From Hysterangium stoloniferum (taxonomy: Eukaryota > Basidiomycota > Agaricomycetes > Hysterangiales > Hysterangiaceae), in assembly GCA_015178975.1 (NCBI GenBank), contig WHVD01000153.1:62001-126000 (forward strand): DNA of 64,000 nucleotides. Direction: 5' to 3'. How positions within the stretch are numbered: the stretch's first letter is position 1; each line of letters begins with the position of its first letter. The position numbers and the translations under genes are program-made. Below the pieces are notes generated by a model. It was not told the origin of the DNA. It made no database searches and saw nothing but the letters and a program-made list of their open reading frames with translations. Shown in pieces: positions 46,817 through 59,309 of this stretch.

Positions 46817-47784
46817 CGATGCAAGATACCTGCATACCCTTATGAAACTCAATCGTAAATCTCAGTATTCTGTGGAATACATTCCCTGCTGTAATATGAC
46901 CGCGAGTATGTCAGTTTGAACAGTGTTGAAATACACCCTGTAACTGAAAATCATCTCAATGTAGTGATAAACTCATTCGGGTTTTGAAGTCCTAGTACAG
47001 CTTGATACTAATTAATTATCTGTTCCCGCGATGTACCAGATCCGTTGTCGTTGTCCCACAAGCCCCAACTCCGAGTTCCGCCTCTTTCCAGAAATTCCCT
47101 CCGGCAGGACGAGTCTCCGCAACAATTTCCTCGCTACTAAGATCATGTCGCGATAATTTCAATATTAGTGATAGTAAACTGGACTGCATTTATGAGTTAT
47201 CAATTCGTGAAGGCTGGAGACGAAAGGAAATATGTACCTTTAGAAGTAGGGTATGCAAATGTTTAACTTCTCCAACGAATAGAAGATACCGTCTGGGTTA
47301 TTCAAACGCAGATGCACCTGGCTATAACCGCCTAGTGGCTCCAGCCATGTACCAGCGACTTGTGTTGTGGCTGCCTCGCCTCGCCATCCCATCACTTGTG
47401 ACTCCGAGTCCATCCACAAGGACGCCGATAGTCTCCGGGCTGCCTGTTATGCCAAGCCCGATACAACGACCTGACAGGAGCGATGCAGCCAAAAAATGAG
47501 GCCGATCAAACGGAACATGCCCCGGCTGCAGATTCGAACCAACTTTATCTCGCAAGTCGACGTTGAGTGCCTCACCATACCTCGCGGTTCGCCGCTTAAT
47601 TAAAAAACCTAGTACACTGTGGGCAGGGAGGTTTTTATATGTTGTACGTGACGTGCAATACGAAGAACAGCATCGAGCTTGCGCGGGTTGAAGAGGGATG
47701 TATGGATGATGAAGTCGGTCAGGCCGGTGATGATTGATTGTTAGGGGTACCTGCGGCACAGTGTGAAGAAGGGATCGTCATCTG

Positions 47785-50700
47785 TGTAATCCTGCCTGTC
47801 TTACCACACATTGGCTACATTATTCCGACCTATTATTTTATCTCTCTGCCTTGATCATCCTTTTGTTCTATTTATAATCCCTTAAACCTTATTTCCATCA
47901 TCCCATTGTTAATTCAGGTATATTAGATTGACAATAGTCCTTTCCGAGGGTAGTTAGTTATTCCACCCCCCTACCAGATAGCTATCATGTTCTCCCCCTA
48001 TGATCAACAAAGAGAACTTTGTCCTGTCCGTTGCTGACTGAGTGAGGCTGATACCAACAGCCTTTCACTTTTTTTTTGACATTGACAAATTATCTTACCA
48101 CCGTCTTGCTTACCATTGATACCTACGACAATTCGAAATGAGATGGAGAACCCAACTTGGACCACCTCCTCTTCTCATTACACTCACCCATCGAAACGAG
48201 ACGAAGACACCAATTTGGATTACCTCCCCTCCTTGTGAAACCCCAATGCCTAATGATATACTTGGCGCATTTGCACACCCAACAACCGAAGGGATACTAA
48301 CACCGACATCGATCTGCAACAGACACCGATACCGATACCGAACATCTGAGGATACAACCTTACTCCTCACACTGCACTTGGCTACTGTCCATGCCTATGC
48401 TGCTTCTTTAATGCACCAAACCGAGATGGAGAACCGACTAAGGGTTACCTCCCACTCATGAACCACAACCTTTTATCCGCATCAGTGCCCAACCGCACTG
48501 CACCGCCTACCACTGACCAATGACGCCAACACAATGACATACTGCACTGGACTACTGCCACACCAATATCACCAATAACAGAAACCATACCACATCGCCG
48601 TCCCACCGACGTCACCGATAACCCAACTATACCACATCGCCGTCCCACCGACGCCACCTATGAAACAACCATACCACATCGCCGTCCCACTGACAACACC
48701 GATGGCCAGCCGCCGTCCCACTAATGACACCGATGACACAATTATGCCATCCGCATCGCCGTTCCACTGACGACACCGATCACACGACCGTCCCACATCG
48801 CAGTCTCACTGATGATACCGATGAAACAACCGTACTGCACTACCATCTCACTGATGACACCAACGAAACATATCATTACCGTACTATTACTGCTACCATT
48901 ATAGCAATGGCGACCACAACTACCGCTACCGCACCACTACATCTGTAAGTGCCAATAGCGACCACAACTACCGCTACCACCACCGCTACCGTTACCGCAC
49001 CACTACATCTGTAAGTGCCTACAGCGACCACAACTACCGCTACCGCTACCATTATCGTAACCACTACCGTAACCACTACCACTGCCGCTCACTACTGCTG
49101 CCACTACATCCATCGGCATTACCGCCCACTGCCGCTCACTACCGTTGCCACTACATCCGTCGGCATTACCGCACCACTATATCCACTATGCCTCGGTCAC
49201 CATCTACATCGACGCCACTGCTCACTCGATCGGAAGCAAGAAGGAGAGCCCAGCTTGGACTACATCCTCTCCTTGTCAATCCCTTCACGGACGCCACAAC
49301 CACATCGGCCAACCCGACTGCATCGGAGCCCTCAGAAACTGAAACCGAAGCTGACACTGAATACACAACCTTTTAAATGTACACTACACCCTTCAAGGCC
49401 TCACTGACAAATCTGAAAGGGTGTCCAATGCTTACCACTGGACGATACACACCAGTCCATCAAAGTTGGTCTATAGCCTGTCGTCGATACATGAAGTTCG
49501 GTGAAAAGAAACCCGACGAAGTCGACCAACAGTCCCATCCCAGTCAAACCCGCTCCATTGCCAACCAGGTGGTCCAGAAGCATCAACACTCACAACGTCA
49601 AATGGGAGACCATTTTTATCAACCTCATACATAATGATCTTCTCCCTGCGCTGGATTATACCTTTTCCATACTGGACGCCGAAAAAGGCTCATTGTCCCT
49701 CATCCCGTCAGACGGTTCCTACAGCGTCTCATCTGATCAAACCTCTAACTCCTCCGCGTCAATGCCACACATGCCTTCCTCGCCCACCGGCTCAAGTGTG
49801 TCTGTTGGACATCAATGTGTTCTGTTACCTTTACGTTACAACCTCTCTAAACAGTACTGAACCATCTCGTTTTCCTAAGTACTGCGCGTTTTACCCAAGA
49901 ACGTATGAAGACACTTGATAGCTGCCGCCAAGTCACCCTTGATCTAAATGAATTTTCCCGCACCCTCACACACGCCAAATTCAACGGTATCCCCCGAAAC
50001 TGTCCCGGCTCCAGAAAAGTCAACCTTGTACGCTCCTTGTCATTGTTAGGCCACCGCTGCGATTATTTCGTTTCCCGTGTCTGTCCCAGTACAACAAGTG
50101 TCAATGCTCTTGATTCGGGTTTAGCCGCTCTCCTTGCATGCCACCCGTCGCCCATCAGGACCATCTCTCCGTTGAAAAAGATCCCATTTACTACCGACCC
50201 ACAGATGCCAGACAACCCCGGACTCTGTCCAATTCCACCTTCAGACATTGACAACAATGTCTTGGATCGTCTTACCCAAGGCGTCCATACCCCATTACCT
50301 TTGCCAATCACAAGGCTGAAGCACACTACTTGTGCAGAGCGACTGCACGCCCCGCGCTCGCATGCCAACTGCACTTCCGGTACTATCTTCCGGTACTCAT
50401 TAGTATATCAATGATAGCATACCAATGTTGTACTGCCAACTACTAATGCCATATCCACCACTACCATGGATACTCCCCACTGCCAAGCTACTACGCACAT
50501 GACCGGCGCACCCATATTAGCACCGAAGCCATTCCTGCGGCCCCGCCGTTGACTGACGAAGTTTTTAATGCAGAAATTTTCTTGGGCATGTGGTCACCAT
50601 CACCGCGCTACAGGTTCTCGTCGACGAGAAGCTCGCTGCTCACGCTGCGCGACTTGAATTCGTGCGGTAGGACTGCTCAACTTCCCCCATTATACTGGGC

Positions 50701-52086
50701 CGCGATCCTGCTCGTCATCTATTCCAAGACCGCACTGCATGTGTCCATCCATCTCGTCCACGGATTGGTCTTCGCCGCTCACTGTGCGCACCTTTCCCCT
50801 CTATCCATGCCGAAATCCGTCTCCACTGCCAGAGACGTCCTCATGCACTACCTCTATACAAAATACTCCGATCACCTCTTCGAAAAGACATACAGGGTCT
50901 ATCACAACTGGCACACAGTTTCGCCGTGACGTTACTGTCCACTGCACACCCATTGTGTCTGCTGTCTTATGTGACATCTTCAACACCTCTCTTGTTCAAC
51001 ATCTCCCTGGGAAAATTTACATCGGCATTGCAATCGAGGCTGCTATTACTTTCAGCCAGCATCAATTTACATGTCTGTCTTCACAGATTATCGTCTATAG
51101 GTCCCCCCGCGTCATCTTCAGGCCCACTGCATTGTCTCTATGCACCGCTGCGACTCAACAACATGTCCCGCCCACTCAACAACGCATCCAGCCCATTTTT
51201 CGAGGTGTCATATCTACTTTTCGACACGTCCGGTCCACTCAATGACATGTCTACCTACATCTACATTGCGGCAACACCCGACACCGTCCCGTATCACGCA
51301 AGCCCCCTCTGGTCCTCCCACACGTATGTAGCGTCTCGACCGCACACCTTTCGGCACCGCTGTCTCAGCCCACATCCCATCTTGTACACGCCTGAAAGGC
51401 CCCGCCGCGTCCACCACGTCTCACGTACATCCCCTTGTCAGCCATCTCCATCGAGGTCACCAACATACCCGACTTCAAACACGCCCTCACCCTCGCTTCC
51501 TCCTCGACCCTGCATGCCATCTCCTCGCCGTCCTTCACCCCGCCTCCCAACATCATGACTTTTCGGATGATGACCCTTTCCTTCTCCTTTCACTCACGCG
51601 TCTCGTCTTCAACGCTTGCCTCAGTTCCGGATGAAACAACCTCCCCCGCACATCACTGGGTATATATTCTCCATCTCAAGGCATACCTCGACGTTCAAAG
51701 CACAGCTCAATCACACGCCACTACCTTTGCCCCGAAATGTTAAGTGGACTAGAAGTTTCAACACCACGGCAATTTTTCAGAGTGGGGAGGGGTGTAATCC
51801 TGCCTGTCTTACCACACATTGGCTACATTATTCCGACCCGATCAAGATCTATTATTTTATCTCTCTGCCTTGATCATCCTTTTGTTCTATTTATAATCCC
51901 TTAAACCTTATTTCCATCATCCCATTGTTAATTCAGGTATATTAGATTGACAATAGTCCTTTCCGAGGGTAGTTAGTTATTCCACCCCCCTACCAGATAG
52001 CTATCATGTTCTCCCCCTATGATCAACAAAGAGAACTTTGTCCTGTCCATTGCTGACTGAGTGAGGCTGATACCAACAGCCTTTCA
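47785..52086 (+). mobile_element. Complete non-autonomous LTR element, 4.3 kb
   Basis: 5' LTR 47785-48067 and 3' LTR 51793-52086 begin TGTAATCCTGCC and end CCTTTCA, flanked by perfect ATCTG duplications (47780-47784 and 52087-52091). They are nearly identical apart from an 11-bp length difference near 51835. A purine tract (GAGTGGGGAGGGG) precedes the 3' LTR. The 3.7-kb interior has short unrelated frames, ACC/GCC-rich degenerate tandem repeats at about 48570-49170, and no recognisable gag, protease, RT or integrase. This is a LARD-like element needing proteins from elsewhere. The reverse complement of about 60060-60100 shows the empty site. Confidence 0.88.
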
Positions 52087-52125
52087 ATCTGTCTGGATAT
52101 ATTGTTATAGTTAAATGCTGAGCGG

Positions 52126-52516
52126 TGAAAGGCTGTTGTTATCAGCCTCACTCGGTCAACACGGACAGGACTAAGTTTTCTTTATTTTAGTAGCAGCATG
52201 ATACAAGATGAATGTGAGGCTCCCTAGGGAAGGGTGGGAAAGGATTGTATGGTCAAAGAGAAGATATCCTATCACTATAGGATATGGGGTTTTTTATATA
52301 GAGTCAAGGTGAATGGGGTGGAAGAACAAGGAACCGCATGATCAGGCACAGGGGTACTACTTAACAATAAAGTGGCAGATCAATGAGTGGCTGATGGGAG
52401 AGGTTGGTGATGATGACCACATGATAAGGCACAAGGGTGCTACCAAGTGGCGGAACAATGAGTGGTTGATGGGAGAGGTTGGTGATGACGTATGTGGTAA
52501 GGTGGCCAAACTTACA
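52126..52516 (-). mobile_element. Solo LTR related to the 47.8-kb element, reversed
   Basis: TGAAAGGCTGTTG at 52126 to ACTTACA at 52516, flanked by AGCGG and AGTGG. Its start is the inverted form of the 3' end of the LTR at 51793-52086, so it is a diverged relative in the opposite orientation, only 39 bp away. The D locus shows the site without it. Confidence 0.75.
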
Positions 52517-53250
52517 AGTGGACAGCTTCAAGAATTTTGTCGCTATTGTGCAGATTCAATTTTTTTTCCTGTTGCCTGGAGAGTATATGACTGTAGTATA
52601 GTGAACTTCCTAGATTGATATCACCTGTAAACAATTGAGGAGTCTTACCTTGTAATCACCATTCACACAAATACTGTTCATTGAATTCTTTGTGATTGAT
52701 TTCCATCCATCAGCCACAAGGCTGACAGTCTCATATTGAACTACCTTGTTGATTTTTGTTTCCACTATTGTCCCGGCATTATCTAACAGTCTACCATCAT
52801 AAAGTAATACACTTCATGGAGTGCTTTGCACCATCTCAAATAATCAACCTACCTCTGGGTCCTTGAAAACTTGGGATGGAAGGGTTGCAGAGATCACACG
52901 GCACGGACTGCTTGTGCTCAGACTGCATCAGCTTCATTTGGGTTCAAAAGCATGTCAATACTTTTGAATCCATGGCGTAGAAGGCTTGTCTGCTTTGATA
53001 TTTAGCTGGTTGCCAGACAGGTTAGACATGCTCACTGTCTGTTTGGTGGTAGAACTTGCTAGCTCAGATTTGCAGAGAGTTTACTTGCAGTACCAGAGAA
53101 CTGCCTTGAAACAATTGCAGCTGCAGTTGCCCCCGCTGAATCATGGACACAAGGATTTTTGCCACCAAGAATATGGGCAATAAAGGCTGTTCCCACACCC
53201 CAGCTCTGTTGCAGGCTGCTGCAATTGTTAGATTAATTAATTTCCAGTAA
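52517..53250 (-). pseudogene. hAT-like (DUF659-type) transposase relic, copy 1
   Basis: Reverse complement of about 59310-60020. In minus orientation it carries the same region with DGWKSI, characteristic of hAT/DUF659 RNase-H-fold transposases, and shares the internal TGA after NIFV. It is interrupted at about 53250 by copia sequence. Family call moderate. Confidence 0.5.
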
Positions 53251-53259
53251 GATAGTAGA

Positions 53260-54730
53260 CTCCTTTTGCAAAAGGAATGGGATTATCATGGAAACAACTG
53301 TACCATATACCCCTGAGCAGAATGGGATTGCTGAATGTGCCATTATGGTTTTCTTTCAAATGGTGAGGTGCATGCTCCATTCTGTGAAGATGGACTTGCA
53401 CTACTGGGGGGAAGCATTCTTGTATGCTGTCCATATCTGCAGTTGCACAATTACCTCAGCCCTTGATAACGTCCCATTTGAAGCTTGGTATGGACGAAAA
53501 CCTGATGTGTCCCCCCTTTGGATATTTGGATCGGTTGCATATCCCAAAAAGGTTGCATAAAGGGAAGTTAGAAGTTACTTCAATTAAATGCTGCTTACTA
53601 GGTTGGTGGAACAATGAGATAAAAGGTTACTGCCTTGAGGATGCAGAGACAGGAAAACTGATTACTGCTTGTGATGTACAGTTTGTGCCAATGACTGTCT
53701 TTACATTCTTCACAAGGATGGGAAACTCGCTTTATTGGTGTTAATCTATGTCAATGACATGGCTGTGGCTGGGTACACACTTGCTCACATCTCAAGATTC
53801 AAGGGAGACATTGCAAAACATTTCAATATCACTGATCTCAGTGAACTAAAATACATCCTTGGAATACAAGTCAACCGAGACTGCAGCACATGTTCCATCT
53901 CATTGAACCAAACTGCCTAAATTCACCAAGTTTTAGCATGTTTTGGCATGAAAGACTGTGCACCAGTCACCACCCCACTTGCAGTCAATCATAACCTTGC
54001 AGTGTTACAATCACCATCAACAAATGAAGAGCTACAAGAATATCTCAGCTATGTGAATGGTCTTTGGTACCTGGAGATAGTAGGCTCACTATTATATGCA
54101 ACACAAACTCGACCAGACATTCAATTTGTGGTTGGACTTGTGGCACAGTTTGGAGGCAACCCTGGAAAGCCTCACCTTGAAGCTGTAAAATGTATTTTAC
54201 ATTATTTAAAAGGTACAGCCATGATGGTACTTACGTTTGGATGGAAGAACCACAACTCAACTGACCTGGTTGGCTGGACTGACTCAAATTGGGCTCAGGA
54301 CCCTGACTCATGACGTTCAGTGGGAGGGTTCATATTCGACGTCACTGGTGGCTCAATATCCTGGTCATCAAAGAAGCAACCGTCGCTCTGTCAACAGTGG
54401 AGGCCAAAATATGGCTGCTTAAAACACCATGAAGGAGGCCATATGGTTAAGAGTGTTACTTTAAGATCTCAGATTTCCACAAACCACTGCCACAATCATT
54501 CATGCAGATAACCAGGGCTGTATTGCACTCACCTGTAATCCCATCTCTCACTCATGAGCAAAGCATATTGATATCAGGCATCACTTCATTCGAGAACACA
54601 TTGAAAAACTTGAGGTCAATCTGAAGTATGTCACTACAAAGGACATGTTAGCAGACATTTTCACCAAGCAATTACTGCAGGAGACCTTTGAGAAGTTCAG
54701 ATATATGTTAGGGGTTGGAGATGCATGACA
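53260..54730 (+). pseudogene. Ty1/copia pol relic, internally deleted
   Basis: Order: integrase core end (YTPEQNGIAECAIMV, then HYWGEAFLYAV), a stop-rich linker, then directly the end of reverse transcriptase (YVNDMAVAG, where active elements have YVDD), LSELKYILGIQV, and RNase H ([34 protein letters not shown]). Most of RT is missing between about 53735 and 53760, stops and shifts are frequent, and no flanking LTRs are recognised. Dead. Confidence 0.85.
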
Positions 54731-55013
54731 GAACTCACTGAGTGGGAGTGACGAAATATAATGGACTTCACAAGTTTACAGATCGTTCTTGTCACAACAT
54801 GCAGTTGCCCTGCTTATGTAACATAGTAACCGAGAAATTTTCTCTAACAACAAGCCTGGGAACCTTTGCTATGCTGTGGGGCTTTGTGACCTGCCCCACA
54901 ACTTCACTGCAGGCTCCGGCTTGTTGGGGGGCAAAGCCCCCCAAACCCCCCTGCATTGACAACTCTTAAGTATTTCTGGGCCCATTGTTCTAAAAGGGAA
55001 GCTGTTAGAATGG

Positions 55014-55741
55014 AAAGTTAGAATGGAAAGTCGCGTTAGAATGGAAAGTCGCGTTAGAATGGAAAGTCGCGTTAGAATGGAAAGTCGCGTTAGAATGGAA
55101 AGTCGCATTAGAATGGAAAGTCATGGTAGAATGGAAAATCACCTTAGAATGGAAAGTTGTGTTAGAATGGAAAGTTGCATTAGAATGGAAAGTCGTGTTA
55201 GAATGGAAAGTTGCGTTAGAATGGATAGAAAGTTGCGTTAGAATGGAAAGTTGCATTAGAATGGAAAGTTGCGTTAGAATGGAAAGTTGTGTTAGAATGG
55301 AAAGTTGCATTAGAATGGAAAGTTGTGTTAGAATGGAAAGTCCCGTTAGAATGGAAAGTCACGTTAGAATGGAAAGTCACGTTAGAATGGAAAGTTGTGT
55401 TAGAACGGAAAGTCACATTAGAACAGAAAGTTGTGTTAGAATGGAAAGTTGCGTTAAAACAGAAAGTTGCATTAGAACGGAAAGTCACATTAGAATGGAA
55501 AGTCACATTAGAATGGAAAGTTGCATTAGAATGGAAAGTTGCATTAGAACGGAAAGTTGTGTTAGAGTGGAAAGTTGCATTAGAATGGAAAGTTGCGTTA
55601 GAATGGAAAGTTGCATTAGAATGGAAAGTTGCATTAGAACGGAAAGTCACATTAGAATGGAAAGTCACATTAGAATGGAAAGTCACATTAGAACAGAAAG
55701 TTGCTTTAGAACGGAAAGTCGCATTAGAATGGAAAGTGTTA
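55014..55741 (+). repeat. 18-bp minisatellite, about 40 units
   Basis: Tandem repeats of GTTAGAATGGAAAGTCGC with variation mainly CG/TG/CA in the last bases and occasional AACGGAA for AATGGAA. One irregular unit occurs near 55224. As 18 is six codons, long frames (MESRVR-type, LEWKVA-type) run through it, but no gene context supports translation. Confidence 0.92.
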
Positions 55742-56059
55742 TAAAGGAAACATCCTGTAAGCCTGGTGGCTTACGACATACTGATTACATTATCACAGAC
55801 GCGCATAGTAGTTTTTTTCATATCGTTTTACTTACCGTCATCATCGTGTACCGTACTCGCCGTTCTCGAGGAATACAGTTTGGTCCTATCAATGTCTGGA
55901 CCGATGCCAATGTAAGGCTGCATTAGACAGCAGCCTTTCACATCCATTACAAAGGAAACATCCATTACAAAGGAAACACCCATTACAAAGGAAGGAAACA
56001 ACGGTTACAAAGAAAACACCAATTACAAAGGAAGGATACAAAAGTTACCAAACTCTCCA

Positions 56060-56690
56060 CCTTCCTCATGCAATGCCACTTCAATTTCCACAACCAACCC
56101 ACTGCATTTCCCATGGACTCCCAAAAAGTCAACTACACACTCTCCTACCTTTTGGGTTCTGCATTGAAATGGTTCAAACTGGCTTTTAGTGGACTTACTG
56201 AGGAAGACCTGGTCTGGCTTGAAGACTGGAATGTGTTTGTTGAAGAACTGGAAACAAATTTTGGCCCTTACAACTCAACCAGAGAAGTTGGGAACAACCT
56301 CACTAAGCTTTGTATGAAGGACAACCAGTGGATCATGGACTATATTGTCCAATTCAATAATTTGGCCACACATTGTCAGTGGGGTGATCCAGCAGTCTGG
56401 CACCAAGTTTATTCCAGCCTGCCTTCCCACCTCAAGGACAAAGTCTTGAAAGGTGAGGATGGCCAACCCAAGACACTTGCTTGGATGTGTCTCAAAGCTC
56501 AGAATGTGGATGCACATTATTAGGAATGTTGAGCAGAAGTAGCCTGTGAGACTCCTGTGGACAAATCCAATAAGTCTGTGGCGAACAAAACCAACAACAA
56601 TCCATTGACCAGCAACTTGAACTCTGTGCAATCAGACTGGAAGAATGACAAGAAGTTTTCCCACTACTCCACTTTCAATTGAACTGAAGT
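56060..56690 (+). pseudogene. Ty3/gypsy gag relic
   Basis: Retrotransposon capsid region: ISYLLGSALKWF-like block (LSYLLGSALKWFKLAF), FVEELETNFGPYN, and WGDPAVWHQVYSSLP, typical of basidiomycete gypsy gag. Short repeats of ATTACAAAGGAAACA precede it (about 55940-56040). Stops near 56521 and loss of the zinc knuckle and pol show a fragment. Confidence 0.78.
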
Positions 56691-56719
56691 ACGCTAAAAG
56701 TACTATCTTTTTTTTCACT

Positions 56720-57643
56720 TCACTCGCTCTCTCCAGGTAGGATAGTTCCACGATCGACGGCGGCGGCATGGCCACGGGCCAGATAACCATAGGTTGCAAG
56801 ATACCTGAGGACCGTGTAAGGGGTTCAATGTCAAGAATAATATACACAAAACATGTACCTGTCAAAGAATGGAAGCAACTCCTCTGCACCAGGCGTGTTC
56901 CTCCAATCTCGCATAAGGTCGCAAACCACGGTGAACATTGACACAACGTGTACTCCCGCGGCACGCATACGGTCGTTTGCAGCGTCTGCTATCTTCTGAT
57001 TAAGAGCACCTGAAGCGTCGTGGTTCGCGTACACGGTGTATCCTTCCTGGATAAGGGAGAGTGCAAGGAACGCCGTACAGACCTGGAGGAAGTAGCGGTG
57101 GCGGTTGGTTATTTCAACCAGCGCTTATGGGGGTAAGAATAGTGAGCGTACATCGGTTGTGATCCCCGCCAAGATAACCTGCTTCTTGCCCGTCGCCTTG
57201 ACGGCTTTCCGGAATTCGGCATTGTCCCAGGCATCAACCTCGCCGTTGCGCTTGATCCAAGGTGCATTAGGGTGCATCGCAATAATCTCTTTCGGGAGAG
57301 GACCGTTGGGGCCTATAATCGAGGTATAAGACATTATTTACTCGCATTCAAATGAGCTATATAATACTGGGATAAACTCCAACATACCAGTTTCTGCACT
57401 CGTGGTGAGGATGGTGGGCAAATTGAAGACCTTCCCAATGGCGGCATGAGCGAGGATGTTGTTTCTGAACTCATCTGGTCCAAAGTCGTGAACCAGCTGG
57501 AAAAGTCCAACCTGGTGATCTACCACTAATAGCATCACGTCGTCCTTGTTAATACGCTCGAACGTGTATCCCTGAGCTGTTAGGCAGATCATGAGCAGAC
57601 GACGATGAATAATGCAGCGGGACCACTGACTACTAGTAGCCAT
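56720..57643 (-). CDS. YcaC-like isochorismatase-family cysteine hydrolase
   Basis: Minus strand, exons 57634-57643, 57388-57576, 57152-57312, 56859-57082 and 56720-56804, 222 residues. The protein begins MATTQGYTFERINKDDV. LLVVDHQVGL holds the catalytic Asp. The Cys nucleophile lies in GITTDVCTAF, formed across the intron at 57083-57151, and GEVDAWDN matches the region near the active-site Lys. Length and motif order fit YcaC-type hydrolases, which are small soluble enzymes of uncertain substrate. A 10-nt first exon is inferred because family proteins join Met-Ala-Thr directly to Gln-Gly-Tyr. It is apparently intact although gypsy and hAT relics surround it. Confidence 0.87.
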
Positions 57644-59309
57644 CCTGCTATACTTCAAAACAAATGCGTATGTGAGTGATTATAGCTAGAAATCAGGTGT
57701 GGTAGGACGAGAGGAATGGGCGAGAGCAGAGCTCTCTTATAGAGTAACAGTTCTTACACGGCACACGCGAATGGGGAAGGCTTCAGTCCGAGACGGGAAG
57801 TCTTCAATCCGAAATAGAAGATCGAGTCTCTGACAGACGGACCAAGGCACTCCAATGAACATGACGCTACTTTTACCGGACATTGAGTGCAATGCCGAAG
57901 CAACGTCTGGTCCCTTCTAGAAGAGTGATGCGTTAATGACAGTGTGCCTAAAAGGATTCATATGACATTCTATTGGTAATGCTTGCCTGGAAAGCATTGG
58001 CTAGAATTCACCAGGAAATCCAGCTAGTTTTAAGACTGTAATTAATTCATTCGGCCTTTTGTGAAGTGGGATTTGGCAGTTACGCACCCGGACTCGATGG
58101 TGCGGAGGCACCAAACCCTAAACCTTTCATTTCTTTTTCAACTAAAACCCTAACCGTGACAGGCTACATAACTTGAACTGATATGCTAATGAACGTCGCA
58201 TCCCTGCAGAGCGCACGAGTTTGACGTGAGAGATTTTGTTCGACATGCGCGAAATTGCGCGCAGATCTCCTGCCAGTAACAGCGATACGTCACTTGTTTG
58301 TAGCCATTTGAAGAAAACGTTTGGTGGCCTCATAGGAATTGAGGGACCACCTGTCTTTGCCACTGAACATGTAAAGCCTGGCCCGAAGAAAGCACGACCG
58401 TTGCTCTTATTCCGGAATTTGTGTGCACGCCGCTTAATGTTTCATCCTCGAATTGAAGTAGGAATGCTCCCGACTCATGATCTTGAATGTTGATTGCAAT
58501 AATAGCAACCTTCAACAGATAAAAGCCTACTTGAAGGTCATACTTTTGGATGTGGACTGCAAAAACTATTAGTAGCAAGCAGTAAGTACCAGATATGTTT
58601 TTCGCGCGTGAACGATTGTATTGATTGATGTGTCAAGTACGTGCATGTGAGGCCTCTTGCCAAATTTACAGGGAAGAGAATCGTTGGGCTTGCGATGACA
58701 AATGTCATCATAAACTACGTGGCGCATTTTCGTTTCCAATGGGGGTAATAAAAGGAACTCTTGTATTAGATGATATGACTGGTGTGCACTTTAAATTTAC
58801 TTTTTCATTCGGTCTCAGTTCGTAATCGGCTCGGCAACTGAAACGATAACCGCTTTGATTAGAGCATCCCCTTTCGGTCTAACCACGTTAGAAAAATGGA
58901 ACACAGCGTCTGACTGCTCTCTGGGGTATCATCTATATTAACTAGTATAGAGAATCGGCTAGAATTCCTAGCCAGGGCCCACTGTATCTCCGTGCAAAGT
59001 ATACAAAGCTGGCTAGAATTCCTAGCCACTGTATCTCCGTGACCGGCAATGTGCCCACAGCGGTTCAAACATCAATAAATCCTAACTAATTACCAATATT
59101 TCCGGATGCGGGGTATCTAGTTGCCGGCCCCACAGCATAGCCATTGACTCGTTACACTGTAATGTGATGGGGTCGTCGGGAATCTTTACTAATATTATAT
59201 TATATTATCAACAACATAGCGCACAGGAAGGCTTTCTGAAAAAATTGTGTCATTTATCACAGAAAATTTGCAAGCCAAACGACAATGCTTTGATGATGGT
59301 GATATTACT
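57644..59309. other. Spacer with two small stem-loop repeats
   Basis: About 1.65 kb with no supported gene. Two overlapping minus-strand frames at 58142-58578 have no recognised domain. Two identical GGCTAGAATTCCTAGCC hairpins (6-bp stem) lie near 58953-58969 and 59013-59029, followed by CACTGTATCTCCGTG in both. Confidence 0.45.

Larger units (their letters stand above)
41554..47784 (+). repeat. Arm C of FunK1/tRNA repeat (inverted partner of arm A)
   Basis: Plus-strand partner of 18640-24860 up to about 47170. The segment 47155-47784 is shared instead with the reverse complement of about 60070-60700, so the family unit extends further than arm A shows. Identity to arm A looks almost complete from 41554 to about 44838, then drops at a 185-bp deletion upstream of the kinase. 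The CpG-rich state contrasts with copies B and D. Confidence 0.82.

Noticed and set aside
47322-47759. Open frame GSNLQPGHVPFDRPHF, also seen at 60273-60491
   Set aside because: Similarity is explained by the inverted DNA repeat; the two copies differ by frame-breaking changes outside the shared core and no family is recognised. A tRNA reading of GGTTCGAATCTGC was tested and its T stem does not pair.
55123-55926. 267-residue open frame across the 18-bp array
   Set aside because: Pure consequence of a codon-length stop-free repeat, with an unrelated tail.
58142-58578. Two overlapping minus-strand frames as a possible gene
   Set aside because: No recognised domain and no consistent splice joining them.
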